Part shown: positions 1 through 7,028 of the stretch, piece after piece
Numbering within the stretch: position 1 is the stretch's first letter
Layout of the letters: every line of letters starts with the position of its first letter
Assembly: GCA_027021685.1 (NCBI GenBank)
Contig: JALUTW010000219.1
Location: 1 to 11,276, forward strand
DNA from: Chromatiales bacterium
GTDB lineage: Bacteria > Pseudomonadota > Gammaproteobacteria > CAMYNG01
DNA length: 11,276 nt
Direction of reading: 5' to 3'
The notes under the pieces: generated by a model
What the model was told of the DNA's origin: nothing
Seen by the model: only the letters and a program-made list of their open reading frames with translations
Databases searched by the model: none
Translations under genes and position numbers: made by a program

Positions 1-18
1 TGCCGGTGTCGTCCCCAC
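1..18 (-). CDS. possible 5' tip of a divergent gene (partial)
   Basis: On the minus strand a perfect AGGAGG (plus-strand CCTCCT, 26-31) stands 7 nt before a GTG at 18-16. Reading runs open to the window edge as M-G-T-T-P-A. A TTG three nt after the AGGAGG is a less well spaced alternative. If real, this gene is divergent from ubiC with start codons about 42 bp apart. Only six codons are visible, so no function can be suggested. The sole evidence is the ribosome binding site and its spacing. Confidence 0.3.
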
Positions 19-60
19 CCAATTTCCTCCTTTGAACGCCTGACGTCCCATGTCCCAGCC

Positions 61-621
61 ATGCCCCCCGGCATCCTAAGCGAGCCCGCCTGGCGCCCCC
101 ACCGCCGCCTGTGCCGGGGCTGCCTGCCGCCGGAGGTGGCGGCCTGGCTGCTGGACTCCGGCTCGCTCACCCACCGCCTGCGCCGGCGCTGTCCCGGCGA
201 CTTCCGGGTGGAGGTGGTGCGCCAGGGCCGCGCGGTGTCGGCGTACAACGAGCGCGAGCGGCTGGGTCTGCGCCGGGCCGTCCGGGTGCTGGTGCGCGAG
301 GTGTTTCTCTACTGCGGCGACACCCCGTGGGTGTTCGCGCGCACCGTGATCCCGCCCCGGACCCTGCGCGGCCGGGCCCGCTACCTGGCGCGCCTGGGCA
401 GTCGTCCCCTGGGCGCGGCCCTGTTCGCCGATCCCACCATGGAGCGGGGCGAGCTGGAGGTGTGCTGCGTGCGCCGGGGCGAGGCCCTGCACGCCGCCGC
501 CAGCGCGCGCCTGCGCCGCGCCCCCGACTGCATCTGGGGCCGGCGCTCGGTGTTCTACATCGGCGGCCGGCCGCTGCTGGTGGCGGAGCTTTTTCTGCCG
601 CCGCTGCTCGCTTCGGGGTAG
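61..621 (+). CDS. ubiC: chorismate lyase (chorismate--pyruvate lyase)
   Basis: UbiC cleaves chorismate to 4-hydroxybenzoate plus pyruvate, the committed step of ubiquinone ring synthesis, in the cytoplasm. The 186-residue product is close to the family length (165 in E. coli). It aligns by eye along its whole length: the ARTVIPP strand (93-99), the LGSRPLGAALF segment (112-122), the WGRRSVF segment (159-165) and the C-terminal VAELFLP (174-180). The residues equivalent to E. coli Arg76, Leu114 and Glu155 appear to be R79, L117 and E176, so the active site looks intact. The ATG at 61 gives the expected N-terminal length, but no good ribosome binding site precedes it. The stop lies 11 nt before ubiA, so the two are very likely cotranscribed. 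No clear promoter is visible in the 60 nt upstream. Confidence 0.93.
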   Translation: MPPGILSEPAWRPHRRLCRGCLPPEVAAWLLDSGSLTHRLRRRCPGDFRVEVVRQGRAVSAYNERERLGLRRAVRVLVREVFLYCGDTPWVFARTVIPPRTLRGRARYLARLGSRPLGAALFADPTMERGELEVCCVRRGEALHAAASARLRRAPDCIWGRRSVFYIGGRPLLVAELFLPPLLASG

Positions 622-632
622 AATGATCGTCC

Positions 633-1547
633 ATGTCCGTACCGCAGCAAGCGTTCTCCGGGCATGGCGGCGGCGCCGGCCGCGCCAGGCAGCGCCTGGT
701 GGAGTATGCGCTGCTCATGCGGCTGCACCGGCCCATCGGGATCTTCCTCCTCCTGTGGCCCACGCTGTGGGCGCTGTGGCTGGCCGGCGACGGCCATCCG
801 CGCTGGGACCTCGTCCTCATCTTCATCGCCGGCGTGGTGCTCATGCGCTCGGCCGGCTGCGTCATCAACGACTACGCCGACCGCGACTTCGACCGCCACG
901 TGGCCCGCACCCGCGACCGGCCCCTGACCGCCGGCCGGGTGAGCCCGCGCGAGGCCCTGGCCCTGTTCACCGTGCTGGTGCTGGCCGCCTTCGGCCTGGT
1001 GCTCCTGCTCAACCGGCTGACCCAGGTCCTGGCGGTGGCGGCGCTGGCGCTGGCGGTGGTCTATCCCTTCATGAAGCGCATCACCCACCTGCCGCAGGTG
1101 GTGCTGGGCGCGGCCTTCGCCATGTCCGTGCCCATGGCCTTCGCCGCCCAGACCGGCGAGGTGCCGCGCCTGGCGTGGCTGCTCTACGTCACCACGCTGG
1201 TGTGGACGGTGGCCTACGACACCCTCTATGCCATGGCCGACCGCGAGGACGATCTGCGCATCGGCATCAAGTCCACCGCCATTCTGTTCGGCGAAGCCGA
1301 CCGCCTCATCGTGGGCCTGCTGCAGGCCATGGTCATCGCCGGCCTCTACCTGGTGGGCCGGCAGGCGGCGCTGGGCTGGATCTACGGCCTCGGTCTGGTG
1401 GCGGCGGCGGTGTTGTTCGGCTGGCAGCAGTTTCTCGTCCGCCGGCGGGAGCCGGCCGCGTGCTTCGAGGCCTTTCTCAACAACAACTGGGTGGGGGCGG
1501 CGGTGTTCGCCGGGCTGGTGCTGGAGTACCTCGCCGGCCGCTGGTGA
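633..1547 (+). CDS. ubiA: 4-hydroxybenzoate polyprenyltransferase
   Basis: UbiA is an integral inner-membrane prenyltransferase that attaches the polyprenyl tail to 4-hydroxybenzoate, the product of the preceding gene. Both Asp-rich diphosphate/Mg2+ motifs are present: NDYADRDFD (79-87) and YDTLYAMADREDD (195-207). Other UbiA hallmarks are RLHRPIG (30-36), WPTLWALW (42-49), YPFMKRITHLPQVVLGAAF (144-162), GIKSTAILFG (211-220) and FLNNNWVG (281-288). Several hydrophobic membrane segments alternate along the protein. The length of 304 residues compares with 290 in E. coli, the surplus being a Gly/Arg-rich N-terminus (about 8-20). The ATG at 633 has a GGGG about 14 nt upstream, overlapping the ubiC end. 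The gene looks complete and functional. Confidence 0.96.
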   Translation: MSVPQQAFSGHGGGAGRARQRLVEYALLMRLHRPIGIFLLLWPTLWALWLAGDGHPRWDLVLIFIAGVVLMRSAGCVINDYADRDFDRHVARTRDRPLTAGRVSPREALALFTVLVLAAFGLVLLLNRLTQVLAVAALALAVVYPFMKRITHLPQVVLGAAFAMSVPMAFAAQTGEVPRLAWLLYVTTLVWTVAYDTLYAMADREDDLRIGIKSTAILFGEADRLIVGLLQAMVIAGLYLVGRQAALGWIYGLGLVAAAVLFGWQQFLVRRREPAACFEAFLNNNWVGAAVFAGLVLEYLAGRW

Positions 1548-1552
1548 GCCGG

Positions 1553-1579
1553 TCAAGTGCCGGCGGCCCCTGCCGATAA
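1553..1579 (+). promoter_or_regulatory. sigma-28 (FliA) type promoter upstream of mshI
   Basis: TCAAGTGC (1553-1560), exactly 11 nt, then GCCGATAA (1572-1579). The second block is a full match to the flagellar sigma-28 -10 element GCCGATAA, and the first matches five of the first six bases of the -35 element TAAAGT, with the canonical 11-nt spacer. TCAAG is a common -35 variant in pseudomonad FliA promoters. It lies in the only non-coding gap between ubiA and mshI and points into the msh genes. The expected transcription start is about 1585-1587. I saw no other GCCGATAA in the window. Activity is inferred, not shown. Confidence 0.72.
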
Positions 1580-1585
1580 GGGCAA

Positions 1586-2602
1586 GTGCATGTCAGAAAA
1601 GAGGAAAATGCCCTGTTCTTCCTGAAGCGCAAGACCCCGGCGGGCGGGGGCTGGACCGCGGTGGCGGCGGACGCCGGCGGCGTGGCCGTGGCCGCCGCCA
1701 GCCGCGATCCCGGCCAGACGCCGCAGCTCAAGGCCTGCGGCCAGGCCCCCGACGCCGCCGCCCTGGGGGCGCTGGTGGCCGAGCACCGGCTGGCGGGCAC
1801 CCGTGCCGTGGCCGTGCTGCCGCCCGAGGCCTACTCGCTGCATCTGCTGGAACGGCCCCAGGTGCCCGATGCCGAGCTGCGCCAGGCGGTGCGCTGGAAG
1901 GTGAAGGACCTGCTGGACTATCCCCTGGAGGAGGCGGTGGTGGACGCCTTCCCGGTGCCGGGCAACCCGGCCCGCGGCCGCCAGGACATGGTGTACGTGG
2001 TGGCGGCGCGGCGCGAGCGGGTGCAGGCGGAGGTGGCACGCCTGGAGGCGGCCCGGCTCAGGCCGGCGGTGGTGGACATCGCGGAGCTGGCGCAGCGCAA
2101 CCTGGCCGCCCTGCAGCCGGAGGACGCCGGCGGCGTGGCCGTGCTGCACCTGGGCCCGGGGGAGGGCCTGCTCACGGTGAGCCGCGAGGGGGTGCTCTAC
2201 CTGGCCCGGCGCCTGGAGCTGGGCCTGGGCGAGCTGGGCGGTGCCGGCGGCGGGCTGGAGGGCCCCCTGGGGGGCACGGTGGAAGGGGACGGGCCCGCGC
2301 TGGAGCTGGAAGGCTTCGACCAGGCGCAGCGCCAGGCCATGGACACCGTGGCGCTGGAGGTGCAGCGCTCCCTGGACTACTACGAGAGCCATTTCGGCCA
2401 GCCACCGGCCACCGCCCTGGTGGTGGCCCCGCTGGCACAGCCGCTGCCGGGCTTCGTGGAGCACCTGGAAGCGAGCCTCGCGGTGCGGGTGCGCCAGGCG
2501 GAGCTCTCCGACCTGGTGGACGCGCCGGGCCCGCTGGCACCGGCGGTCCAGGCCCGGTGCTGGTTCGCCCTGGGTGCGGCCCTGCGCCAAACCGGTTCAT
2601 GA
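1586..2602 (+). CDS. mshI: MSHA pilus biogenesis protein MshI (PilM-like)
   Basis: Cytoplasmic actin-fold protein of the PilM/GspL-N class, expected to dock on the N-terminus of the next gene's PilN-like product and form the inner-membrane alignment complex of the MSHA pilus. The residues LRQAVRWKVKDLLDYPLEEA (98-117), followed by a DAFPVP strand, are typical of MshI, as are the later segments around residues 185-210 and the ALEVQRSLDYYESHF helix (256-270). Length is 338 from the GTG at 1586. That start falls on the predicted sigma-28 transcription start, so it would be leaderless. An in-frame CTG at 1613, 8 nt after GAGG (1601-1604), gives a protein beginning (M)FFLKRK, like family members, and may be the true start. 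ATGs at 1590 and 1608 are in another frame that stops within a few codons. A Gly-rich loop lies at 218-231. Confidence 0.85.
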   Translation: MHVRKEENALFFLKRKTPAGGGWTAVAADAGGVAVAAASRDPGQTPQLKACGQAPDAAALGALVAEHRLAGTRAVAVLPPEAYSLHLLERPQVPDAELRQAVRWKVKDLLDYPLEEAVVDAFPVPGNPARGRQDMVYVVAARRERVQAEVARLEAARLRPAVVDIAELAQRNLAALQPEDAGGVAVLHLGPGEGLLTVSREGVLYLARRLELGLGELGGAGGGLEGPLGGTVEGDGPALELEGFDQAQRQAMDTVALEVQRSLDYYESHFGQPPATALVVAPLAQPLPGFVEHLEASLAVRVRQAELSDLVDAPGPLAPAVQARCWFALGAALRQTGS

Positions 2603-2612
2603 AATGGGCCCG

Positions 2613-2667
2613 GAAATTGCATCTGCCCGGTAAAACCATGGATCAACAACAACCTGCGGGCAATTTC
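2613..2667 (+). repeat. inverted repeat / alternative stem before the PilN-like gene
   Basis: GAAATTGC (2613-2620) is exactly complementary to GCAATTTC (2660-2667), a perfect 8-bp stem with a 39-nt loop ending 5 nt before the start codon at 2673. A second possible stem, TGCCCG (2624-2629) with CGGGCA (2657-2662), shares bases 2660-2662 with the first, so the two cannot form fully together. This is the most AT-rich non-coding stretch of the operon. It may gate translation of the next gene, but no T-run follows, so it is not a classical terminator. Confidence 0.35.
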
Positions 2668-2676
2668 TCCACATGA
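2638..2676 (+). CDS. possible 12-codon leader ORF ending on the next start codon
   Basis: ATG at 2638 opens a 12-residue frame, MDQQQPAGNFST, whose TGA (2674-2676) overlaps the ATG of the PilN-like gene (2673-2675) as ATGA. Such an overlap is the usual arrangement for translational coupling and would compensate for the poor ribosome binding site of the downstream gene. Its own ribosome binding site is weak. It is not conserved as far as I can tell and may be chance. It has to be read together with the stem that covers it. Confidence 0.25.
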   Translation: MDQQQPAGNFST

Positions 2677-3290
2677 CCTCGGCCCTGGTACAGGAAATCA
2701 ACCTGCTGCAGGACGACCTGCGGCCTGCCGCCGACTGGCTCTCCGGCCGGCGGGCGGGGCTCGTGCTGGCCGTCCTGGCGGTGCTGGCCGTGCTCTATAG
2801 TGCATTGAATTTCATGGATTTCCTGGCGTCACGCGCGGCCCTGGAGCAGGCCCGGGCGGAGCTGGCGCGGCTGGACCAGGCGCTGGCGGATGCCCGGGTG
2901 AAGTATCCGCCCCAGGCCCGGGACGCCCATCTGGCCGAACGCGTGGCCCGGCTGGCCCAGGAGGTGGCCCACAAGCGACGGGTTCTTGACACGCTCAGCG
3001 GGCGCACCTTCGGCAACACCCGGGGATTCGCCGGACATCTGGCGGGTCTGGCGCGCCAGCGGCTGGAGGGTGTCTGGCTCACGGGCGTGGCCATCCGGCG
3101 CGGCGGCACGGAGATCTCGCTCACCGGTGCGAGCCTGGACCCGGAGCTGGTGCCGCGCCTGCTGCAGCGGCTGTCCCGGGAGCAGGCCTTCGCCGGGACC
3201 GAGTTTCGCCGGTTCCTCATGGAGCGCAGCGAGGAACTCAAGGGCGCGGTGCGGTTCCGGCTCACCACCCGCGGGGAGGGGGTGTCGTGA
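2673..3290 (+). CDS. MSHA biogenesis PilN-like protein (MshI2 type)
   Basis: Bitopic inner-membrane protein of the PilN class, 205 residues. A short cytoplasmic N-terminus with the EINLLQDD motif (8-15) resembles the INLLP-type motif by which PilN binds the PilM groove, here offered by MshI. A transmembrane segment follows (about 29-47), then a coiled-coil stretch (about 55-105) and a C-terminal periplasmic alpha/beta domain (about 108-200) expected to pair with MshJ. In many MSHA loci this second gene is called MshI2 or simply a PilN-domain protein. The ribosome binding site is poor (GCGGG well upstream), and a 70-nt gap with a stem and a small ORF separates it from mshI, the only sizeable gap before mshL. 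Its stop overlaps the mshJ GTG by 4 nt. Confidence 0.85.
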   Translation: MTSALVQEINLLQDDLRPAADWLSGRRAGLVLAVLAVLAVLYSALNFMDFLASRAALEQARAELARLDQALADARVKYPPQARDAHLAERVARLAQEVAHKRRVLDTLSGRTFGNTRGFAGHLAGLARQRLEGVWLTGVAIRRGGTEISLTGASLDPELVPRLLQRLSREQAFAGTEFRRFLMERSEELKGAVRFRLTTRGEGVS

Positions 3291-3994
3291 AGCGGCGGCT
3301 GGCAGAGCTCGCCAAGCGGTTCGAGGCCCTGGATCGCTCCCGGCGCCTGATGTTGCTGGTGGCCGCGGCCGTCGTTCTGGTGGCGGGAGTGCGGCTGGGG
3401 GTGGCCGATCCCCTCGCGGCGGCGGCCCGCGGCGCCCGCGACGAGGCCCGCGAGCTGCAGAAGCAGATCGCCGAGCGGCGTGGCAGGCTGGCCGCCATCA
3501 AGGCGCGCCACGAGACCGATCCCAACCGCAAGGAGCGCCAACAGCTGGCCCGCCTGGAGCAGGAGGCCGGGCGCCTGGATGCCCGCCTGCGCGAGCGCAT
3601 GCGCGGGCTCATCGAGCCGCGGGACATGGCGCGGGTGCTGGAGGACGTGCTGGTGCGCCGCACCCGCCTGCGGCTGGAGGCGGTGCGCTCGCTGCCGCCC
3701 CAGCCCCTCATCGAGCCGGCACCGGCGGAGTCCGGGGCCGCGGTGGCCGAGACCGACACGGTGGCGGAGAAGGAGACCGCACCCAAACCCGCCGCCGGGG
3801 TGTGGCGCCACGGGCTGCAGATCGTGTTCCACGGGACCTACCTGGATACCCTGGCCTACCTGCGGGAGCTGGAACGGCTGCAGTGGGAGTTCTACTGGGA
3901 CGGGGTGGAACTGGAGGTGGAGGAGTACCCGCGGGCGCGGGTGACCATCACCGTGCACACCCTGAGCCTGGAGGAGGGCTGGATCGGTGTCTAG
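3287..3994 (+). CDS. mshJ: MSHA biogenesis protein MshJ (PilO-like)
   Basis: PilO/GspM-like bitopic inner-membrane protein of 235 residues. It has a basic N-terminus, one transmembrane helix (about 20-38), a long charged coiled coil (about 45-125) interrupted near 75-82, a Pro/Ala/Glu-rich linker (about 137-172), and a C-terminal ferredoxin-like domain containing LQIVFHGTYLDTLAYLRELE (177-196), the typical PilO strand-helix. It should form heterodimers with the PilN-like protein and link the cytoplasmic MshI to MshK and the secretin. The start is GTG at 3287, overlapping the previous stop as GTGA and preceded by a strong GGGGAGGGGG. The stop is 8 nt inside mshK. Identification rests on architecture and gene order more than on sequence identity. 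Confidence 0.83.
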   Translation: MKRRLAELAKRFEALDRSRRLMLLVAAAVVLVAGVRLGVADPLAAAARGARDEARELQKQIAERRGRLAAIKARHETDPNRKERQQLARLEQEAGRLDARLRERMRGLIEPRDMARVLEDVLVRRTRLRLEAVRSLPPQPLIEPAPAESGAAVAETDTVAEKETAPKPAAGVWRHGLQIVFHGTYLDTLAYLRELERLQWEFYWDGVELEVEEYPRARVTITVHTLSLEEGWIGV

Positions 3995-4355
3995 AACGCT
4001 GGCGGTGTTCCTGTTGTTCATGACGCTGGGGACGGTGCCGGCCCTGGCCCTGGACGATCCCACCCGGCCGCCGGGGCTGCGTCCGCCGCCTGCGTCCGCC
4101 GGTGCGGCCGGAGGGGTGCGCCGCGCGCGCTGGGTGCTGCAGTCCACCCTCATCTCCCCCGAGCGGCGCCTGGCCATCGTCAACCGGCGCACGGTGGCCG
4201 TGGGCGGGCGCATCAACGGCGCCCGGGTGGTGGCCATCCTGCCCGCCAGCGTGGTGCTGGAGCACAAGGGGCGCCGCATCCAGCTTCACATGGGCCGCAG
4301 CGCGCGCGTGCACAAGCGCGCCAGCGCCCCGGTGCAGGGAGGCGGGCAGCCATGA
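3987..4355 (+). CDS. mshK: MSHA biogenesis protein MshK (PilP-like)
   Basis: Small exported protein of 122 residues. It has a signal peptide (hydrophobic 4-19, probable cleavage after an A-L-A near residue 22), then LDDPTRPPG (22-30), which is characteristic of MshK and PilP-type proteins. A compact beta-domain (about 45-108) contains LISPERRLAIVN (55-66) and VGGRINGARVVAI (72-84), resembling the GspC/PilP homology region that contacts the secretin. It probably couples the inner-membrane complex (MshI, PilN-like, MshJ) to MshL in the periplasm. The start is GTG at 3987, 8 nt after GAGGAGGG (3971-3978), within the end of mshJ. The stop overlaps the mshL ATG as ATGA, indicating coupled translation. 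Confidence 0.82.
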   Translation: MSRTLAVFLLFMTLGTVPALALDDPTRPPGLRPPPASAGAAGGVRRARWVLQSTLISPERRLAIVNRRTVAVGGRINGARVVAILPASVVLEHKGRRIQLHMGRSARVHKRASAPVQGGGQP

Positions 4356-6082
4356 TTCCGTTGCGACCGGCCTTCGTGCCCGCCTTCGGGCTGGTCCTGG
4401 TCCTGGCGGGCTGCGCCACCGGCGACCAGGTGCGCGACACCAGCCTCATCGACGCGGCCCTGGCCGAGGCCCTGGAACAGTCCGCGCCGCCCGCCGCCGC
4501 GGACGGGCCGGCGGCGGCCGACATCAACGAGGCCCTGCTGCCGCCGGTGCGCCTGGGGGCGCCCCCGGCCCCGGCCGCGGAGGTGGAGCCGCACTTCGAC
4601 CTCAAGGTGGATCGCGCCCCCGCGCGGCAGTTCTTCATGCAGCTGGTGGAGGGCACCCCCTACAACATCGTGGTCCATCCCAAGGTGCGGGGGCGCATCT
4701 CGCTGGAACTCAAGAACGTGACCGTGCCCGAGGTGATGGAGACGGTGCGCAGCGTCTACGGCTACGACTTCGAACGCCACGGCCGCAACTATCACGTGTT
4801 TCCCAACGTGATGCGCACCCGCATCTTCCGCATCAACTACCTGGACGTGAAGCGCACCGGCCGCTCCGAGATCCGGGTCTCCTCCGGCCAGGTGAGCCAG
4901 AACGTGGCCCCGGGCACGTCCTCGGTCGGCACCGGCACCGCGGCGGTGGCGGGGACCGCGACAGGGACCGGCACCTCGCGCCGGGCGCTCACCGCCAGCC
5001 GGCTGGAGACCGAGACCGAGTCCGATTTCTGGCGCGAGCTGCGCCAGGCGCTCACCGCCATCGTCGGCCAGGGCGACGGCCGCAGCGTGGTGGTGAGCCC
5101 GCAGTCGGGCCTGGTGGTGGTGCGCGCGCTCACCTCGGAGCTGCGCGCGGTGGAGGACTACCTCAGGGCGACGCAGAAGATCGTCCAGCGCCAGGTGATC
5201 CTGGAGGCCAAGATCCTGGAGGTGGAGCTGCGCGACGGCTTCCAGTCGGGGATCAACTGGGCCGGGCTCGTCGGCAACGCCACCGACAATGCAATCATCG
5301 GCCAGACCGGCGGCGGCTCCATCTTCGACAGCGGCACCAGCATCATCGGCGGCAACACCGGCGATCTCAATCCCGGTTCGCCGACGCCGGTGAGCGGCAC
5401 CAACGTCTCGGCCTTCGGCGGCGTGTTCACCATGGCGCTCAACATCGCCGGCGACTTCACCGCCTTCATCGAGCTGCTCAAGACCCAGGGCGACGTGCAG
5501 GTGCTGTCGAGCCCGCGCATCTCCACCGTCAACAACCAGAAGGCGGTGATCAAGGTGGGCACCGACGAGTTTTTCGTCACCGACGTGCAGACCTCCACCA
5601 TCACCGCCACCGCGACCACGACCCAGAACAACGTGGAGCTGACGCCGTTCTTCTCCGGCGTGGCGCTGGACGTGATCCCGCAGATCAGCGAGGACGGTGA
5701 TATCATTCTCCATATTCATCCCACCGTGAGCGAGGTCAAGGAGCAGGTCAAGGACATCGGCGTCTCCAGCGACACGGAGCTGACGGTGCCGCTGGCCCGG
5801 AGCACCATCCGCGAGTCGGACAGCATCGTGCGCGCGCGCAGCGGCCAGGTGGTGGTCATCGGCGGCCTGATGCAGAACGTGCGCCGCGACGAGTCGGCGG
5901 GCGTGCCGGTGCTGGGTGACCTGCCGGTGGTGGGCGGCCTGTTCCGCCACCAGCGCCAGGCCGTGCGCAAGAGCGAGCTGGTGATCCTGCTGCGGCCCAT
6001 CGTGGTGGAGAACGGCCGCGAATGGCACGATCAGATCCGGCGCGTGCAGGGAACGGTGAAGCGGTTCGGCGGCGTGGACTGA
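4352..6082 (+). CDS. mshL: MSHA pilus secretin MshL
   Basis: Outer-membrane secretin forming the pore through which the pilus passes, 576 residues. It is a lipoprotein precursor: hydrophobic 8-20 with lipobox L-A-G-C, Cys21. An STN/N0-type domain (about 82-150) starts with HFDLKVDRAPARQFF. A Gly/Thr/Ser/Ala linker follows (about 176-215), then a further periplasmic N-domain (about 225-278) and the secretin core (about 280-553). The core contains VLSSPRISTVNNQKAVIKVG (384-403), VALDVIPQI (437-445) and the signature GVPVLGDLPVVGGLF (517-531) before SELVILLRPIVV (541-552). GGGAGG (4337-4342) is a well-spaced ribosome binding site. No assembly partner such as a pilotin is visible nearby, which fits a self-piloting lipidated secretin. 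All core motifs are intact. Confidence 0.93.
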   Translation: MIPLRPAFVPAFGLVLVLAGCATGDQVRDTSLIDAALAEALEQSAPPAAADGPAAADINEALLPPVRLGAPPAPAAEVEPHFDLKVDRAPARQFFMQLVEGTPYNIVVHPKVRGRISLELKNVTVPEVMETVRSVYGYDFERHGRNYHVFPNVMRTRIFRINYLDVKRTGRSEIRVSSGQVSQNVAPGTSSVGTGTAAVAGTATGTGTSRRALTASRLETETESDFWRELRQALTAIVGQGDGRSVVVSPQSGLVVVRALTSELRAVEDYLRATQKIVQRQVILEAKILEVELRDGFQSGINWAGLVGNATDNAIIGQTGGGSIFDSGTSIIGGNTGDLNPGSPTPVSGTNVSAFGGVFTMALNIAGDFTAFIELLKTQGDVQVLSSPRISTVNNQKAVIKVGTDEFFVTDVQTSTITATATTTQNNVELTPFFSGVALDVIPQISEDGDIILHIHPTVSEVKEQVKDIGVSSDTELTVPLARSTIRESDSIVRARSGQVVVIGGLMQNVRRDESAGVPVLGDLPVVGGLFRHQRQAVRKSELVILLRPIVVENGREWHDQIRRVQGTVKRFGGVD

Positions 6083-6107
6083 GCAGCGGACAAAGGGGGG
6101 CGGTACG

Positions 6108-7028
6108 GTGTATCTGCAACACTTCGGCCTGCGCGAAGCGCCCTTCGCCCTCACCCCGGACACGGGCTACTTCTTTCCCTACCGCCACTACGCCGGCGCC
6201 ATGAACACCCTGCTGGTGGCGCTGCGCGCCGGCGAGGGTTTCATCAAGGTGGTGGGGGAGGTGGGCACCGGCAAGACCCTGCTCTGCCGCAAGCTGCTCA
6301 ACACCCTGGAGGCGGGATTCGCCACCGCCTACATCCCCAATCCGTACCTGACCCCCCACGGCCTCTATGCCGCGGTGGCGGAGGAACTGGAGGTGCCGTG
6401 CCAGCGCAACATGGGCGTGCACAATCTCATCAAGCAGCTCACCGGCCGGCTCGCCGAGCACCACCGCGCCGGCCGGCGGGTGGTGCTGTGCATCGACGAG
6501 GCCCAGGCCATGCCGCTGGAGACGCTGGAGGCCCTGCGCCTGCTCACCAACCTGGAGACCGAAAAGACCAAGCTCCTGCAGGTGGTGATGTTCGGCCAGC
6601 CCGAGCTGGACACCCGGCTGGACAACCCTGCGGTGCGCCAGTTGCGCCAGCGCATCACCTTCTCCTACGCCCTGCAACCCATGGACCAGGACGGCCTAGC
6701 GGCCTACGTCGGGCACCGGCTGCAGGTGGCGGGCTACCGCGGGCCGGAGATCTTTCCGCCCCGGGTCCTGCGCATGCTCTACCGGGGCAGCCGGGGCATC
6801 CCGCGGCTCGTCAACATCCTCTGCCACAAGGCCCTGCTGGCGGCCTGGGGCCGCGGCGCGCTGCGGGTGAGTCCCGCCTGCATGCGTGCGGCCATCCGCG
6901 ACACCGCCGATGCCCGCGCCCGGCGGCGCCGGCTGCACCTGCGCCTGGGCGGCAGCGCCGCGGCGGTGGGCCTGGTGGGCGCGATCATGGCCCCGTGGCT
7001 GCAGGCCGGGGCGGGAGGCCCCTGGTGA
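6108..7028 (+). CDS. mshM: MSHA biogenesis ATPase MshM (ExeA/GspA-like AAA+)
   Basis: AAA+ ATPase of the GspA/ExeA family, 306 residues. The N-terminal HFGLREAPFALTPDTGYFF (5-23) is the typical family opening. Walker A is GEVGTGKT (50-57), Walker B VVLCIDEAQ (125-133), a sensor-1-like segment VVMFGQPEL (159-167), and an Arg-containing RGIPRLVN (229-236) late in the lid. A hydrophobic segment (about 281-298) after a basic RARRRR stretch probably anchors the C-terminus in the inner membrane. No peptidoglycan-binding domain follows, as usual for MshM compared with ExeA. GspA relatives help insert the secretin through the peptidoglycan, so a role in MshL assembly is inferred. The start is GTG at 6108 after AAAGGGGGG, 25 nt beyond mshL. 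It ends in a GTGA overlap with mshN. Confidence 0.9.
   Translation: MYLQHFGLREAPFALTPDTGYFFPYRHYAGAMNTLLVALRAGEGFIKVVGEVGTGKTLLCRKLLNTLEAGFATAYIPNPYLTPHGLYAAVAEELEVPCQRNMGVHNLIKQLTGRLAEHHRAGRRVVLCIDEAQAMPLETLEALRLLTNLETEKTKLLQVVMFGQPELDTRLDNPAVRQLRQRITFSYALQPMDQDGLAAYVGHRLQVAGYRGPEIFPPRVLRMLYRGSRGIPRLVNILCHKALLAAWGRGALRVSPACMRAAIRDTADARARRRRLHLRLGGSAAAVGLVGAIMAPWLQAGAGGPW

Noticed and set aside
2434..2449. A sigma-54-like TGGCAC-N5-CTGC within mshI
   Set aside because: The -12 block is imperfect, it lies inside a coding sequence with no gene start at a suitable distance, and such matches are expected by chance in this composition.
1228..2676. A 482-codon plus-strand frame spanning the end of ubiA, mshI and the gap
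   Set aside because: It is an out-of-frame shadow of ubiA and mshI with Gly/Pro/Arg/Ala-rich nonsense composition. Only its last 12 codons, read as a separate leader ORF, seemed worth recording.
4286..6163. A 625-codon open frame on the minus strand opposite mshL, and similar long antisense frames opposite ubiA, mshI, mshJ and mshN
   Set aside because: They mirror the strongly coding plus-strand genes. In high-GC DNA the antisense frames lack stops by codon bias. The products are His/Gln/Arg-rich with no recognisable domains.
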